A stretch of 6,127 bases of DNA from the NCBI GenBank assembly GCA_026986085.1, contig JALSPE010000178.1:1-6127 (forward strand), given 5' to 3'. Made by a program: the position numbers and the translations under genes. Shown in pieces: positions 1 through 5,834 of the stretch. Source of the stretch: Campylobacteraceae bacterium (GTDB lineage: Bacteria; Campylobacterota; Campylobacteria; Campylobacterales; Sulfurovaceae). Numbering within the stretch: position 1 is the first letter of the stretch; every line of letters begins with the position of its first letter. The notes under the pieces are model-generated. The model had not been told where the DNA came from. It saw only the letters and a program-made list of their open reading frames with translations, and made no database searches.

Positions 1-225
1 TCGATTTAAATAGCCAAGTTGAGCTTCTCTTAACGCTTGTTCACCTGCTGTTTTTGGGTATTTATTTAATAAATCAATACTGCTTGTAACTGCATCTTTT
101 ATAAATGTAGGTGTATCAAATTGTGGTTCTCCTATTGTTAGAGCAATTGGGTTGTAACTGCTATTTGGCTCCACGCCATCAAGCAACTCATTTAACTTTT
201 CAAATGGATATTTTTGAAATTGCAT
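1..225 (-). CDS. dapC: N-succinyldiaminopimelate aminotransferase DapC, N-terminal 75 residues (C-terminal part outside window)
   Basis: The reading frame starts at the ATG at 225 and is still open at base 1, so only 75 residues are visible. The opening YPFEKLNELL, then LTIGEPQFDTP (about 29-39) and NKYPKTAGEQALREA (about 54-68), match the N-terminus of the proteobacterial DapC type of class I/II PLP-dependent aminotransferases. That family transfers the amino group of glutamate to N-succinyl-2-amino-6-ketopimelate in the cytoplasm, in the succinylase route to meso-diaminopimelate and lysine. The PLP lysine and the other cofactor residues lie outside the window, so activity cannot be judged. 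An AAGGA ribosome binding site sits 5 bases before the ATG and overlaps the stop codon of dacB, 8 bp upstream, so the gene is almost certainly the next cistron of the same operon. An aspartate-type aminotransferase is the main alternative. The aminotransferase fold is very likely; the exact substrate is less certain. Confidence 0.82.
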   Translation of the reverse strand, partial: MQFQKYPFEKLNELLDGVEPNSSYNPIALTIGEPQFDTPTFIKDAVTSSIDLLNKYPKTAGEQALREAQLGYLNR

Positions 226-230
226 ATTTT

Positions 231-235
231 TCCTT
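231..235 (-). promoter_or_regulatory. dapC ribosome binding site overlapping the dacB stop
   Basis: AAGGA on the minus strand lies 5 bases before the dapC ATG (225). It shares two bases with the dacB TAA (236-234), so ribosomes finishing dacB stop on top of the next initiation site. This supports both the ATG chosen for dapC and translational coupling of the two genes. Confidence 0.7.
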
Positions 236-1631
236 AATGTTTAACAAGCCATGTTATTATTTTATCTTGTATATCTTTACCTAGCCATATTTTTGCGCCA
301 TTGTAAAATATTGCTACATCATATGATTTGCCACTTGTAGAGTTTACAAAACCTGCTATATTTTTTGCTCTCTTTAGGGTTCCTGTCTTCATAAAGGCTC
401 TATTTTTTACAACAGAGTGGGCAAATCTCTTCTTTAGTGTTCCATCTACTCCGGCAATTGACAAAGCATTTACCCAATCTGAGCCTAAGTTGTTATATGC
501 ACTATCTAAAATTTTAATAGCTGTTGTGGTTTTTAATCTGGCTTTTTTGCTTAAACCACATCCGTTATAGATAAAATCATCACTATCCATAACTCCTTTT
601 GCTCCAAGTATCTCTCTTATTGCTTTTTGTGATTTTTCAATAGTAGCTGGGTATCCGTATCTTTTTGCTCCTAGAATTAAAAATATATGTCTTGCATATA
701 GATTGTTACTCTTTTTTAGAGTTTTAGATACAATTTTAATTAAAGTTTTAGAGTAGTGGGTATATAGCAGTTTTGCATCTTTTGGGGTTGTTGCTAAAAC
801 TAAATTTCCATTAAATTCGACTCCTGCTTTAGCGAGATAACTTGCAAAAGATGTTGAAAAGCTTTTATATGGCATAGATAAGACTCTATTCATAACAATA
901 GGTTTACAACTTTTTGATATCTTACCCTCTAATACAACATCTACGCCACTTCCACTCTTTAAAAATCTAATTTTTGGCCAGGCATAGGGAGCTCTGCATT
1001 TGTTATTTACTACTTTTAATTTGTTTACTATTTTATAGCTATTGTCTCCGTAACTTCTTTTGATAGATACGCCTTTGCTAGATGGTGCAATTACAAATCT
1101 GTTTAGGTGGTCATTAAACATTAGAGCATCGGGCATTGCATTATATTCGCTTACATAGTTTTTATCGTAACCAGATGTAATTTTAGGGCTGTTTTTAAAG
1201 AAGCTTCTATCTATTATTAGATTTCCACTAATTTTTCTAATGCCGTAACTCTTGATTTTTTTAGTAATCTCTTTTATATCTGTAGCTCTTAGGGTTGGGT
1301 CTCCAAAAGCTTTAACTATTATGTCGCCATTTAAAGTCCCCTCTTTAAGGTTACCTCTGTAGAAAATTTGTGTTGGCCATTTAAAATCTTTTCCAAACTC
1401 TAAAAGTGCTGCGTAGCAAGTTGCTATTTTTGCAACTGATGCTGGAACTCTAGGGGTATCAGGGTTTAGGGAGGCTATAATAGAGCCATTTGCTCTATCT
1501 TTAATTAAAATAGACAAATTACCTGTATTGATTTTATCTTTTTGAACCATAGTGGATATATCAACAGGTAGAGTAGCCTCTAAAAGTAGAGTGCTACAAC
1601 TCAATATTAGTAACTTTTTAAATATATTCAC
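234..1631 (-). CDS. dacB: D-alanyl-D-alanine carboxypeptidase/endopeptidase (PBP4, peptidase family S13)
   Basis: A 465-residue class C penicillin-binding protein that trims or cuts peptidoglycan stem peptides in the periplasm. All three active-site motifs are present in order: PASVAK with the acylating Ser65 and Lys68, SNN at 308-310, and KTG at 415-417 (in MKTGTL). The stretch of about 240 residues between the first and second motif is the large insertion typical of S13 enzymes, and the length is close to that of E. coli PBP4. A short positively charged and hydrophobic N-terminus (1 to about 19) looks like a Sec signal peptide. The motif after SxN, usually DGSGLS, reads NGCGLS (356-361). 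The mature part has four cysteines (72, 212, 242, 358), and 212/242 lie in the insertion and might pair. The start is a GTG with GGAG 7 bases upstream. The gene follows secF after 15 bp and precedes dapC by 8 bp. I am sure of the family; the balance of carboxypeptidase and endopeptidase activity cannot be read from sequence. Confidence 0.95.
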   Translation of the reverse strand: MNIFKKLLILSCSTLLLEATLPVDISTMVQKDKINTGNLSILIKDRANGSIIASLNPDTPRVPASVAKIATCYAALLEFGKDFKWPTQIFYRGNLKEGTLNGDIIVKAFGDPTLRATDIKEITKKIKSYGIRKISGNLIIDRSFFKNSPKITSGYDKNYVSEYNAMPDALMFNDHLNRFVIAPSSKGVSIKRSYGDNSYKIVNKLKVVNNKCRAPYAWPKIRFLKSGSGVDVVLEGKISKSCKPIVMNRVLSMPYKSFSTSFASYLAKAGVEFNGNLVLATTPKDAKLLYTHYSKTLIKIVSKTLKKSNNLYARHIFLILGAKRYGYPATIEKSQKAIREILGAKGVMDSDDFIYNGCGLSKKARLKTTTAIKILDSAYNNLGSDWVNALSIAGVDGTLKKRFAHSVVKNRAFMKTGTLKRAKNIAGFVNSTSGKSYDVAIFYNGAKIWLGKDIQDKIITWLVKH

Positions 1632-1638
1632 AAATTAG

Positions 1639-1642
1639 CTCC
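1639..1642 (-). promoter_or_regulatory. dacB ribosome binding site supporting a GTG start
   Basis: GGAG on the minus strand lies in the 15-bp gap after secF, 7 bases before the GTG at 1631. No ATG or in-frame TTG is better placed, and the residues that follow (NIFKKLLIL) form the expected signal-peptide start. The non-ATG start is therefore the best call. Confidence 0.7.
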
Positions 1643-1646
1643 AAAT

Positions 1647-2621
1647 TTAAACTATGCCTTGCTCGAACTGATTTCTTAGCTTCTCTTTCTCTAGCTCTCT
1701 TTTCTTTTTATCTGCTAACCTCTTTTTGTAATCGTTAATATCAAAGCCAAGTAGCATTAGCGTAGGTGATGCTATAAATATAGAAGAGTATGTTCCTACA
1801 ATTATACCAACAAGTAGAGTAAAGCTAAAGCCTTTTAAAATCTCTCCACCAAATAGATATAGAACTAAAACAACAAAGAATGTTGTAAGTGAAGTTAGGG
1901 TAGTTCTAGATAGTGTTTTTGTAACAGATTCATCTATCACATATGCTAAAGTTTTATCTTTTATCTTTTGTAGCCCCTCTCTAATTCTGTCAAATACAAT
2001 AATTGTATCGTTTAGGGAGTATCCTAAAATTGTAAGAATTGCAGCTAAAATATCTAAGTTAAAAGGAACATTAAGGAGAGCAATAGCTCCAAGAGCAATA
2101 GATACATCGTGAATTAGAGCAACAACAGAAGCAACAGCAAAACGCCACTCAAATCTAAATGTTAGGTAGAGTAGAATACCTATAATTGCAAATATAGTTG
2201 CTTTTAGACCCTTTTCTCTTAATTCGCTACCAATTTTAGGTCCTACCATATCGACTCGGCGAATCTCTAAATTTCCTGTATCTTTTAGTAGTTTACCAAT
2301 TTCATCTCCAACATCATTACTTACATTTTTAGATGTTGTTTTAATTCTAATTACTATCTCTTTATCGCTACCAAATTTTGTAACAGAAGCATTCTTAAAC
2401 TTTTTCACAGTAGCTAACTTGGCTCTAATATCTTTAATTGGAGCATTTTTATCGTTGTATTTAATTTGAATAAGTGTTCCACCAGCAAAGTCTATGCCGT
2501 AATTGAAACCTTTTGTAAATATTATTCCCCAAGATATCAATACAACAATTAAAGAGAGTGCACCAAAATATTTGGCTTTAGCCATAAGGTTAATAGGTTT
2601 TTTATACTTAAATAGTTCCAT
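1647..2621 (-). CDS. secF: Protein translocase subunit SecF
   Basis: SecF pairs with SecD in the inner membrane. The pair uses the proton gradient to help pull exported proteins through SecYEG and release them into the periplasm. The 324 residues are close to the E. coli SecF length. Family motifs appear in order: a first membrane helix (about 18-35), GIDFAGGT (42-49), a periplasmic domain (about 50-135), VGPKIGSELREKG (126-138), FRFEWRFA (155-162), HDV (171-173), and GYSLNDTIIVFDRIRE (200-215). Asp205 and Arg239 (in SRTTLTSLTT) sit 34 residues apart, as do the proton-pathway Asp637/Arg671 pair known from Thermus SecDF. Further helices run to about 290, and the C-terminal tail is short and charged. 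The ATG overlaps the last base of the secD stop (TAATG), and a GGGAG site lies inside the end of secD, so translation is probably coupled at near-equal amounts. No key residue is missing. Confidence 0.98.
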   Translation of the reverse strand: MELFKYKKPINLMAKAKYFGALSLIVVLISWGIIFTKGFNYGIDFAGGTLIQIKYNDKNAPIKDIRAKLATVKKFKNASVTKFGSDKEIVIRIKTTSKNVSNDVGDEIGKLLKDTGNLEIRRVDMVGPKIGSELREKGLKATIFAIIGILLYLTFRFEWRFAVASVVALIHDVSIALGAIALLNVPFNLDILAAILTILGYSLNDTIIVFDRIREGLQKIKDKTLAYVIDESVTKTLSRTTLTSLTTFFVVLVLYLFGGEILKGFSFTLLVGIIVGTYSSIFIASPTLMLLGFDINDYKKRLADKKKRELEKEKLRNQFEQGIV

Positions 2622-4246
2622 TATTTTACTCCCTTAATACCAAACCAAAAGTTTAGTTTATCTTTTTTAATTTTTGTTAATACCATTTGCCAAATACCGT
2701 GTGTTCCTAATATTGCTGTTAGCATAGATGCTAAAATACCTATTGTCATTGTTACAGCAAAACCTTTAATAGCCCCTGTTCCATAGAAGAAAAGGAGAGT
2801 TGAGGCAATTAGTGTTGTTACATTGGCATCCCAAATTGCAGTAAATGCATTTGAGTAACCCTCTTCAATAGCTTTTGCTACCGATTTGCCCTCTTTTAAA
2901 AGCTCTCTTATTCTCTCATTAATAATTACATTGGCATCAACTGCCATACCTACTGTTAAGACAATACCTGCCATACCAGGGAGAGTTAAAGTAGCACCAA
3001 AGAGACTCATTATAGCAATAATTAAAAATAGGTTTCCAATTAATGCAATATCTGCAATTAATCCAGCCATTCCATAGTAGATTATCATAAATGCAAATAC
3101 TAAAATAAAACCAGCTACAAGGGCAAATGAACTAGCTTTAATACTGTCTGCCCCAAGACTAGGACCTACACTTCGTTTTTCTTTAACATATACAGGAGCT
3201 AGTAGGGCACCTGAACGAAGAGCAATAGCAATGTCATTTGCTTCATTTATTGTAAAGCCACCACTAATTTGCCCTCTACCACCACCAATTCTCTCTTGAA
3301 TATGTGGAGCAGAGTAAACTTTGCCATCTAAAACAATAGCAAGTCTAGCTTTTGTTTTGGCTGCTTTTTCTGTAAATTTTGCAAATATCTTAGCCCCCTC
3401 TCCATTGAGTGAAAAAGAGATAATTGGGTTTCCATTTCGGTCATAAACGGCTTTTGCATCATCCATCATAGAGCCATCTAAAATAGGAATTTGTTTAACT
3501 AAATACTTTATTTTAGGATTTTTAACATCTTCTAAAATTACATCTCCATATTTTTTGGCTTCTGCTGGAGTCATTGTATATACTCTGTCGGCTCTCTTTT
3601 CATCTACTGCCATCTGTAGAAGATGAGCTTGTTTTGATATTAAATCTCTAATTCTTTGTTCATCTTTTGCACTTTTAATTCCAGGAACTTCTACTAAAAT
3701 TTTATCTTTACCTTGTTTTGCAACTGTTGGTTCTGCAAGTCCAAATTCATTAAGACGATTTCTGATTGTCTCTACAGCTTGAGATATTGCTTTTTGTTCA
3801 ATTGCATCAAGTTGCTTTTGATTAAGCGAGATTGTAATTATATTTTTATTTAGAGTAAGCTCTGCATCTCTAATTGCTTTTTTTGTAAGTTCATAAGCCT
3901 TTTTGGCATCATCTTCATCAATTACTTCAAATGTTACTTTTGCACTATCTATTTTAACAATATTGCCATCTTTGTCTTTTGTAGTTTTTACATCAAAATC
4001 TACATTATCTATAACAATATCTGCTTTATCTAGTGTAAATTGTGCAGTAGATGCTAGAGATTTAAGTGTGCTTTTGACTGCCTCTTCGGTTTTAATACCA
4101 AGAAGCATATGTAAGCCACCTTGTAAATCTAGCCCAAGAGTTATCTTTTTACCACTCTCGCTTTGAGTTAAAGATGGTATAGAAAATACCACTCCAAATA
4201 TTAAAGCCAATATAAATATTACTACTCTGTAATTTAACTTACTCAT
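2621..4246 (-). CDS. secD: Protein translocase subunit SecD
   Basis: The larger partner of SecF, an inner-membrane protein with a big periplasmic part that binds emerging substrates. Numbering from the ATG at 4246 (541 residues): first membrane helix about 6-22; LGLDLQGG (37-44), the hallmark of the first periplasmic domain; RNRLNEFGLAEP (about 162-173); SGGFTINEAND (about 328-338); RSVGPSLGADSI (358-369), leading into the remaining five membrane helices; and GMAVDANVIINERIRE (433-448), whose Asp437 corresponds to the proton-pathway aspartate of this helix. It is shorter than E. coli SecD (about 615 residues), which fits a smaller periplasmic region. A TTG at 4255 would add MVS. I chose the ATG because MSKLNYR places the basic residues directly before the helix; neither start has a strong ribosome binding site, and only a weak AAGTTGG precedes the ATG. 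The gene lies 10 bp after yajC and overlaps secF by one base. Confidence 0.97.
   Translation of the reverse strand: MSKLNYRVVIFILALIFGVVFSIPSLTQSESGKKITLGLDLQGGLHMLLGIKTEEAVKSTLKSLASTAQFTLDKADIVIDNVDFDVKTTKDKDGNIVKIDSAKVTFEVIDEDDAKKAYELTKKAIRDAELTLNKNIITISLNQKQLDAIEQKAISQAVETIRNRLNEFGLAEPTVAKQGKDKILVEVPGIKSAKDEQRIRDLISKQAHLLQMAVDEKRADRVYTMTPAEAKKYGDVILEDVKNPKIKYLVKQIPILDGSMMDDAKAVYDRNGNPIISFSLNGEGAKIFAKFTEKAAKTKARLAIVLDGKVYSAPHIQERIGGGRGQISGGFTINEANDIAIALRSGALLAPVYVKEKRSVGPSLGADSIKASSFALVAGFILVFAFMIIYYGMAGLIADIALIGNLFLIIAIMSLFGATLTLPGMAGIVLTVGMAVDANVIINERIRELLKEGKSVAKAIEEGYSNAFTAIWDANVTTLIASTLLFFYGTGAIKGFAVTMTIGILASMLTAILGTHGIWQMVLTKIKKDKLNFWFGIKGVK
2629..2633 (-). promoter_or_regulatory. secF ribosome binding site inside the end of secD
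   Basis: GGGAG (within AAGGGAGT) on the minus strand lies 7 bases before the secF ATG, within the last codons of secD. Together with the TAATG stop/start overlap it indicates coupled translation of secD and secF. Confidence 0.75.
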
Positions 4247-4256
4247 AGATACCAAC

Positions 4257-4517
4257 TTAATCTATTTTTTTTGCAACATAAGCTCTATCAAGCTTTGCAA
4301 TTGTATTTTCGCTTAGTTTTATCTTTAAAAACTCCTCTTCGGCTTTTACTACTTCTACTATTAAGCCACCATTTGTTACTATTGTATCACCTTTTTTTAA
4401 AGACTCCAACATTGCTTTATGCTCTTTTTGAGCTTTTTGTTGAGGTCTGATAATTAAAAAGTAAAAAATTGCAAAAAGTGCTATAAATGGAAAAAAACTT
4501 GCTATTGATTGTGACAT
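4257..4517 (-). CDS. yajC: Sec translocase accessory protein YajC
   Basis: A small protein of 86 residues that joins SecD and SecF in the inner-membrane SecDF-YajC complex. YajC is dispensable in the species where it has been tested. The sequence shows one hydrophobic helix (about 6-22) ending in the family signature IIRPQQKAQKEHK (22-34), then MLESLKKGDTIVTNGGLIVEV (37-57), the conserved cytoplasmic part with its GD..VT.GG pattern. Length and layout are typical of the family. It is the first gene of the minus-strand operon. AAAGGA lies 5 bases before the ATG. The start codon is only 14 bp from that of the divergent lnt, so its promoter must overlap lnt coding sequence. Confidence 0.97.
   Translation of the reverse strand: MSQSIASFFPFIALFAIFYFLIIRPQQKAQKEHKAMLESLKKGDTIVTNGGLIVEVVKAEEEFLKIKLSENTIAKLDRAYVAKKID
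4479..4487 (+). promoter_or_regulatory. Candidate extended -10 promoter of lnt-yidD, inside yajC
   Basis: TGCTATAAA on the plus strand is a good extended -10 box within the 5' part of yajC. It would start RNA near 4494, leaving a leader of about 38 bases before the lnt ATG. No clear -35 hexamer lies upstream. With the candidate yajC promoter, the two transcripts would be complementary over about 48 bases. The motif is visible; its use is inferred. Confidence 0.4.
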
Positions 4518-4531
4518 AAGGTTCCTTTAAA
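4518..4531. promoter_or_regulatory. 14-bp divergent yajC/lnt start region with facing ribosome binding sites
   Basis: These 14 bases separate the start codons of yajC (minus) and lnt (plus). They hold AAAGGA for yajC (4528-4523, spacing 5) and a weaker AAGG for lnt (4518-4521, spacing 10). The two sites face each other inside a perfect 10-base palindrome, AAGGTTCCTT (4518-4527). The gap is too short for even one promoter, so the transcription start sites must lie inside the genes on both sides. Confidence 0.75.
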
Positions 4532-5833
4532 ATGAAAATTAAAAAATATTTTACCACCAACCATATAATAGAAGGCTTGATAATTGCAATATTACTCTCA
4601 GCTTTTATATATATTGAGCATTTTAACCTTTTTAGTGGTTACTTTTTATCTATTTTAAATACAATTAGTGGCATTTTGGGATTGTATCTTTTATTAAAAG
4701 CAAAAACTCCTGTTTGGTTTTTTAGTGGATTTTTTATAGCCATATTTTGGTTGTGGTGGATTAGTGTTAGCTTTTACTACTATAATATGCCATATCTTAT
4801 ACCTTTTGTTGTGTTGATTATTGGTTTGGTATATGGTTTTATATTTTTAATTTTAAGTTATATCTCTGTGGTAATAGCCAAAAGGATTGAGTCTAAATTT
4901 TTTGCTATCTTTTGGGAGAGCAGTAGAGTTGTTTTTAATGCTTTAGCAATTATTTTAATAGACCAAATAGAGCCATTTGGATTTAATTGGTTAAAGTTAC
5001 AATTGATATTTACAGATTCTGTAATATCTGATAGTCTATACTCATTTATTGCAGTTGTAGCTATTTTGGCAATTACTATAGTAACTAAAAGATACTATAT
5101 TTTATTAGCATTAATTGTGTTGGTAGATTTAAATGAGCCAAAAATTTTAAAGCCCTCAGCTTTAAGAGATATATCACTTGTGCAAACAGATATCAGTATG
5201 AAAGATAAGTGGAAACCAAAAAATGCCCCACTCTTTACAAATATAGCATTAGAAAAGATAGATAGGGCAATATCAAATAATAAAAGTATGGTAATTTTAC
5301 CCGAATCGATATTGCCATATTTTTTAAATTTAGAGAGACCATACCTAGAGCAATTTTTAGAGCGCTCTAAAAAGATAACTATTGTTATTGGCTCTTTATA
5401 CTTTAAGAGTAAAACTAACCGTAGAAACTCTGCTTATATAATGAAAGATGGAAGTTATATTGTTGCAAACAAAGTAGTTTTGGTTCCATTTGGAGAGGCA
5501 AACCCTCTGCCTAGTTGGGCGTCTAAAATTGTAAATAAGATATTTTTCGATGGGGCAATTGAGTATCAAGCAGATAAAAATTATACAACCATAAAAGCAT
5601 TAAATAAAGAGTTTAAAATAGCAATTTGTTACGAAGGAACAGCTTTGAAAACATATAAAGATAAGCCAAAATTTATAATTGTAATAAGTAATAATGGCTG
5701 GTTTAAGCCTTCTATTGAGCCAACTCTTCAAAAGATTTTGCTTAAACACTACTCAAGAGCATATGGCACTACAATATATCACAGTGTAAATGGATCTAGC
5801 TCTTATGTTGTTCTCTCTTCAAAGGGAAATTAA
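4532..5833 (+). CDS. lnt: Apolipoprotein N-acyltransferase Lnt (short form)
   Basis: Lnt moves an acyl chain from a phospholipid to the free amino group of the diacylglyceryl-cysteine of lipoproteins, the last step of lipoprotein maturation, on the periplasmic face of the inner membrane. The 433-residue protein has a hydrophobic N-terminal half with about six membrane helices (roughly 10 to 199), then a nitrilase-like domain (about 212 to 433). The catalytic triad is intact: Glu258 in ILPESILPYF, Lys314 in NKVVLVPFGEANPLP, and Cys366 in IAICYEGTAL, followed by VISNNGWF (384-391). The E. coli enzyme is about 512 residues and ends with a further membrane helix after this domain. Here the protein stops right after SSYVVLSSKGN, so that helix is absent. 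I recall similarly short versions in Helicobacter and Campylobacter, so this is probably a lineage form and not a truncation. The start is the only ATG close to the divergent yajC; its ribosome binding site is weak. Confidence 0.93.
   Translation: MKIKKYFTTNHIIEGLIIAILLSAFIYIEHFNLFSGYFLSILNTISGILGLYLLLKAKTPVWFFSGFFIAIFWLWWISVSFYYYNMPYLIPFVVLIIGLVYGFIFLILSYISVVIAKRIESKFFAIFWESSRVVFNALAIILIDQIEPFGFNWLKLQLIFTDSVISDSLYSFIAVVAILAITIVTKRYYILLALIVLVDLNEPKILKPSALRDISLVQTDISMKDKWKPKNAPLFTNIALEKIDRAISNNKSMVILPESILPYFLNLERPYLEQFLERSKKITIVIGSLYFKSKTNRRNSAYIMKDGSYIVANKVVLVPFGEANPLPSWASKIVNKIFFDGAIEYQADKNYTTIKALNKEFKIAICYEGTALKTYKDKPKFIIVISNNGWFKPSIEPTLQKILLKHYSRAYGTTIYHSVNGSSSYVVLSSKGN
4548..4556 (-). promoter_or_regulatory. 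Candidate extended -10 promoter of the yajC-secDF-dacB-dapC operon, inside lnt
   Basis: TGGTAAAAT on the minus strand fits an extended -10 box (TGn plus TAAAAT) within the first codons of lnt. It would start RNA near 4541, giving a 5' leader of about 24 bases before the yajC ATG. No clear -35 box is visible, which is usual for Campylobacterota sigma-70 promoters. TATTAT at 4570-4565 is an alternative. The location is forced by the short gap; the exact box is a guess by eye. Confidence 0.35.
5824..5827 (+). promoter_or_regulatory. yidD ribosome binding site inside the end of lnt
   Basis: GGGA lies 7 bases before the yidD ATG (5835), within the last codons of lnt. The stop of lnt and the ATG are separated by one base (TAAGATG). 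This supports the start chosen for yidD and coupled translation from the lnt mRNA. Confidence 0.6.
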
Positions 5834-5834
5834 G

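Noticed and set aside
328..570. Plus-strand open frame of 80 codons inside dacB
   Set aside because: It lies wholly antisense to the coding sequence for the DacB C-terminal part with its KTG motif. It has no ribosome binding site and no recognisable protein family.
1590..1631. Possible lipobox at Cys12 of DacB (LILSC)
   Set aside because: The hydrophobic stretch before the cysteine is too short and position -2 is Leu. Hydrophobic residues continue after the cysteine, so an ordinary signal peptide cut near residue 19 is more likely.
2886..3077. Plus-strand open frame of 63 codons antisense to secD
   Set aside because: Its hydrophobic, Ile-rich residues are what reading membrane-helix codons backwards produces. 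No start signal or family match is visible.
3903..4166. Plus-strand open frame of 87 codons antisense to secD
   Set aside because: It is Ser/Leu-rich, typical of an antisense reading of Asp/Lys-rich coding sequence, and lies over the conserved LGLDLQGG region of SecD.
4518..4527. Palindrome AAGGTTCCTT as a transcription-factor operator or hairpin
   Set aside because: With only 10 bases and no loop it cannot form a stable hairpin, and two facing Shine-Dalgarno sites create such a palindrome by themselves. I kept it only as part of the divergent-start observation.
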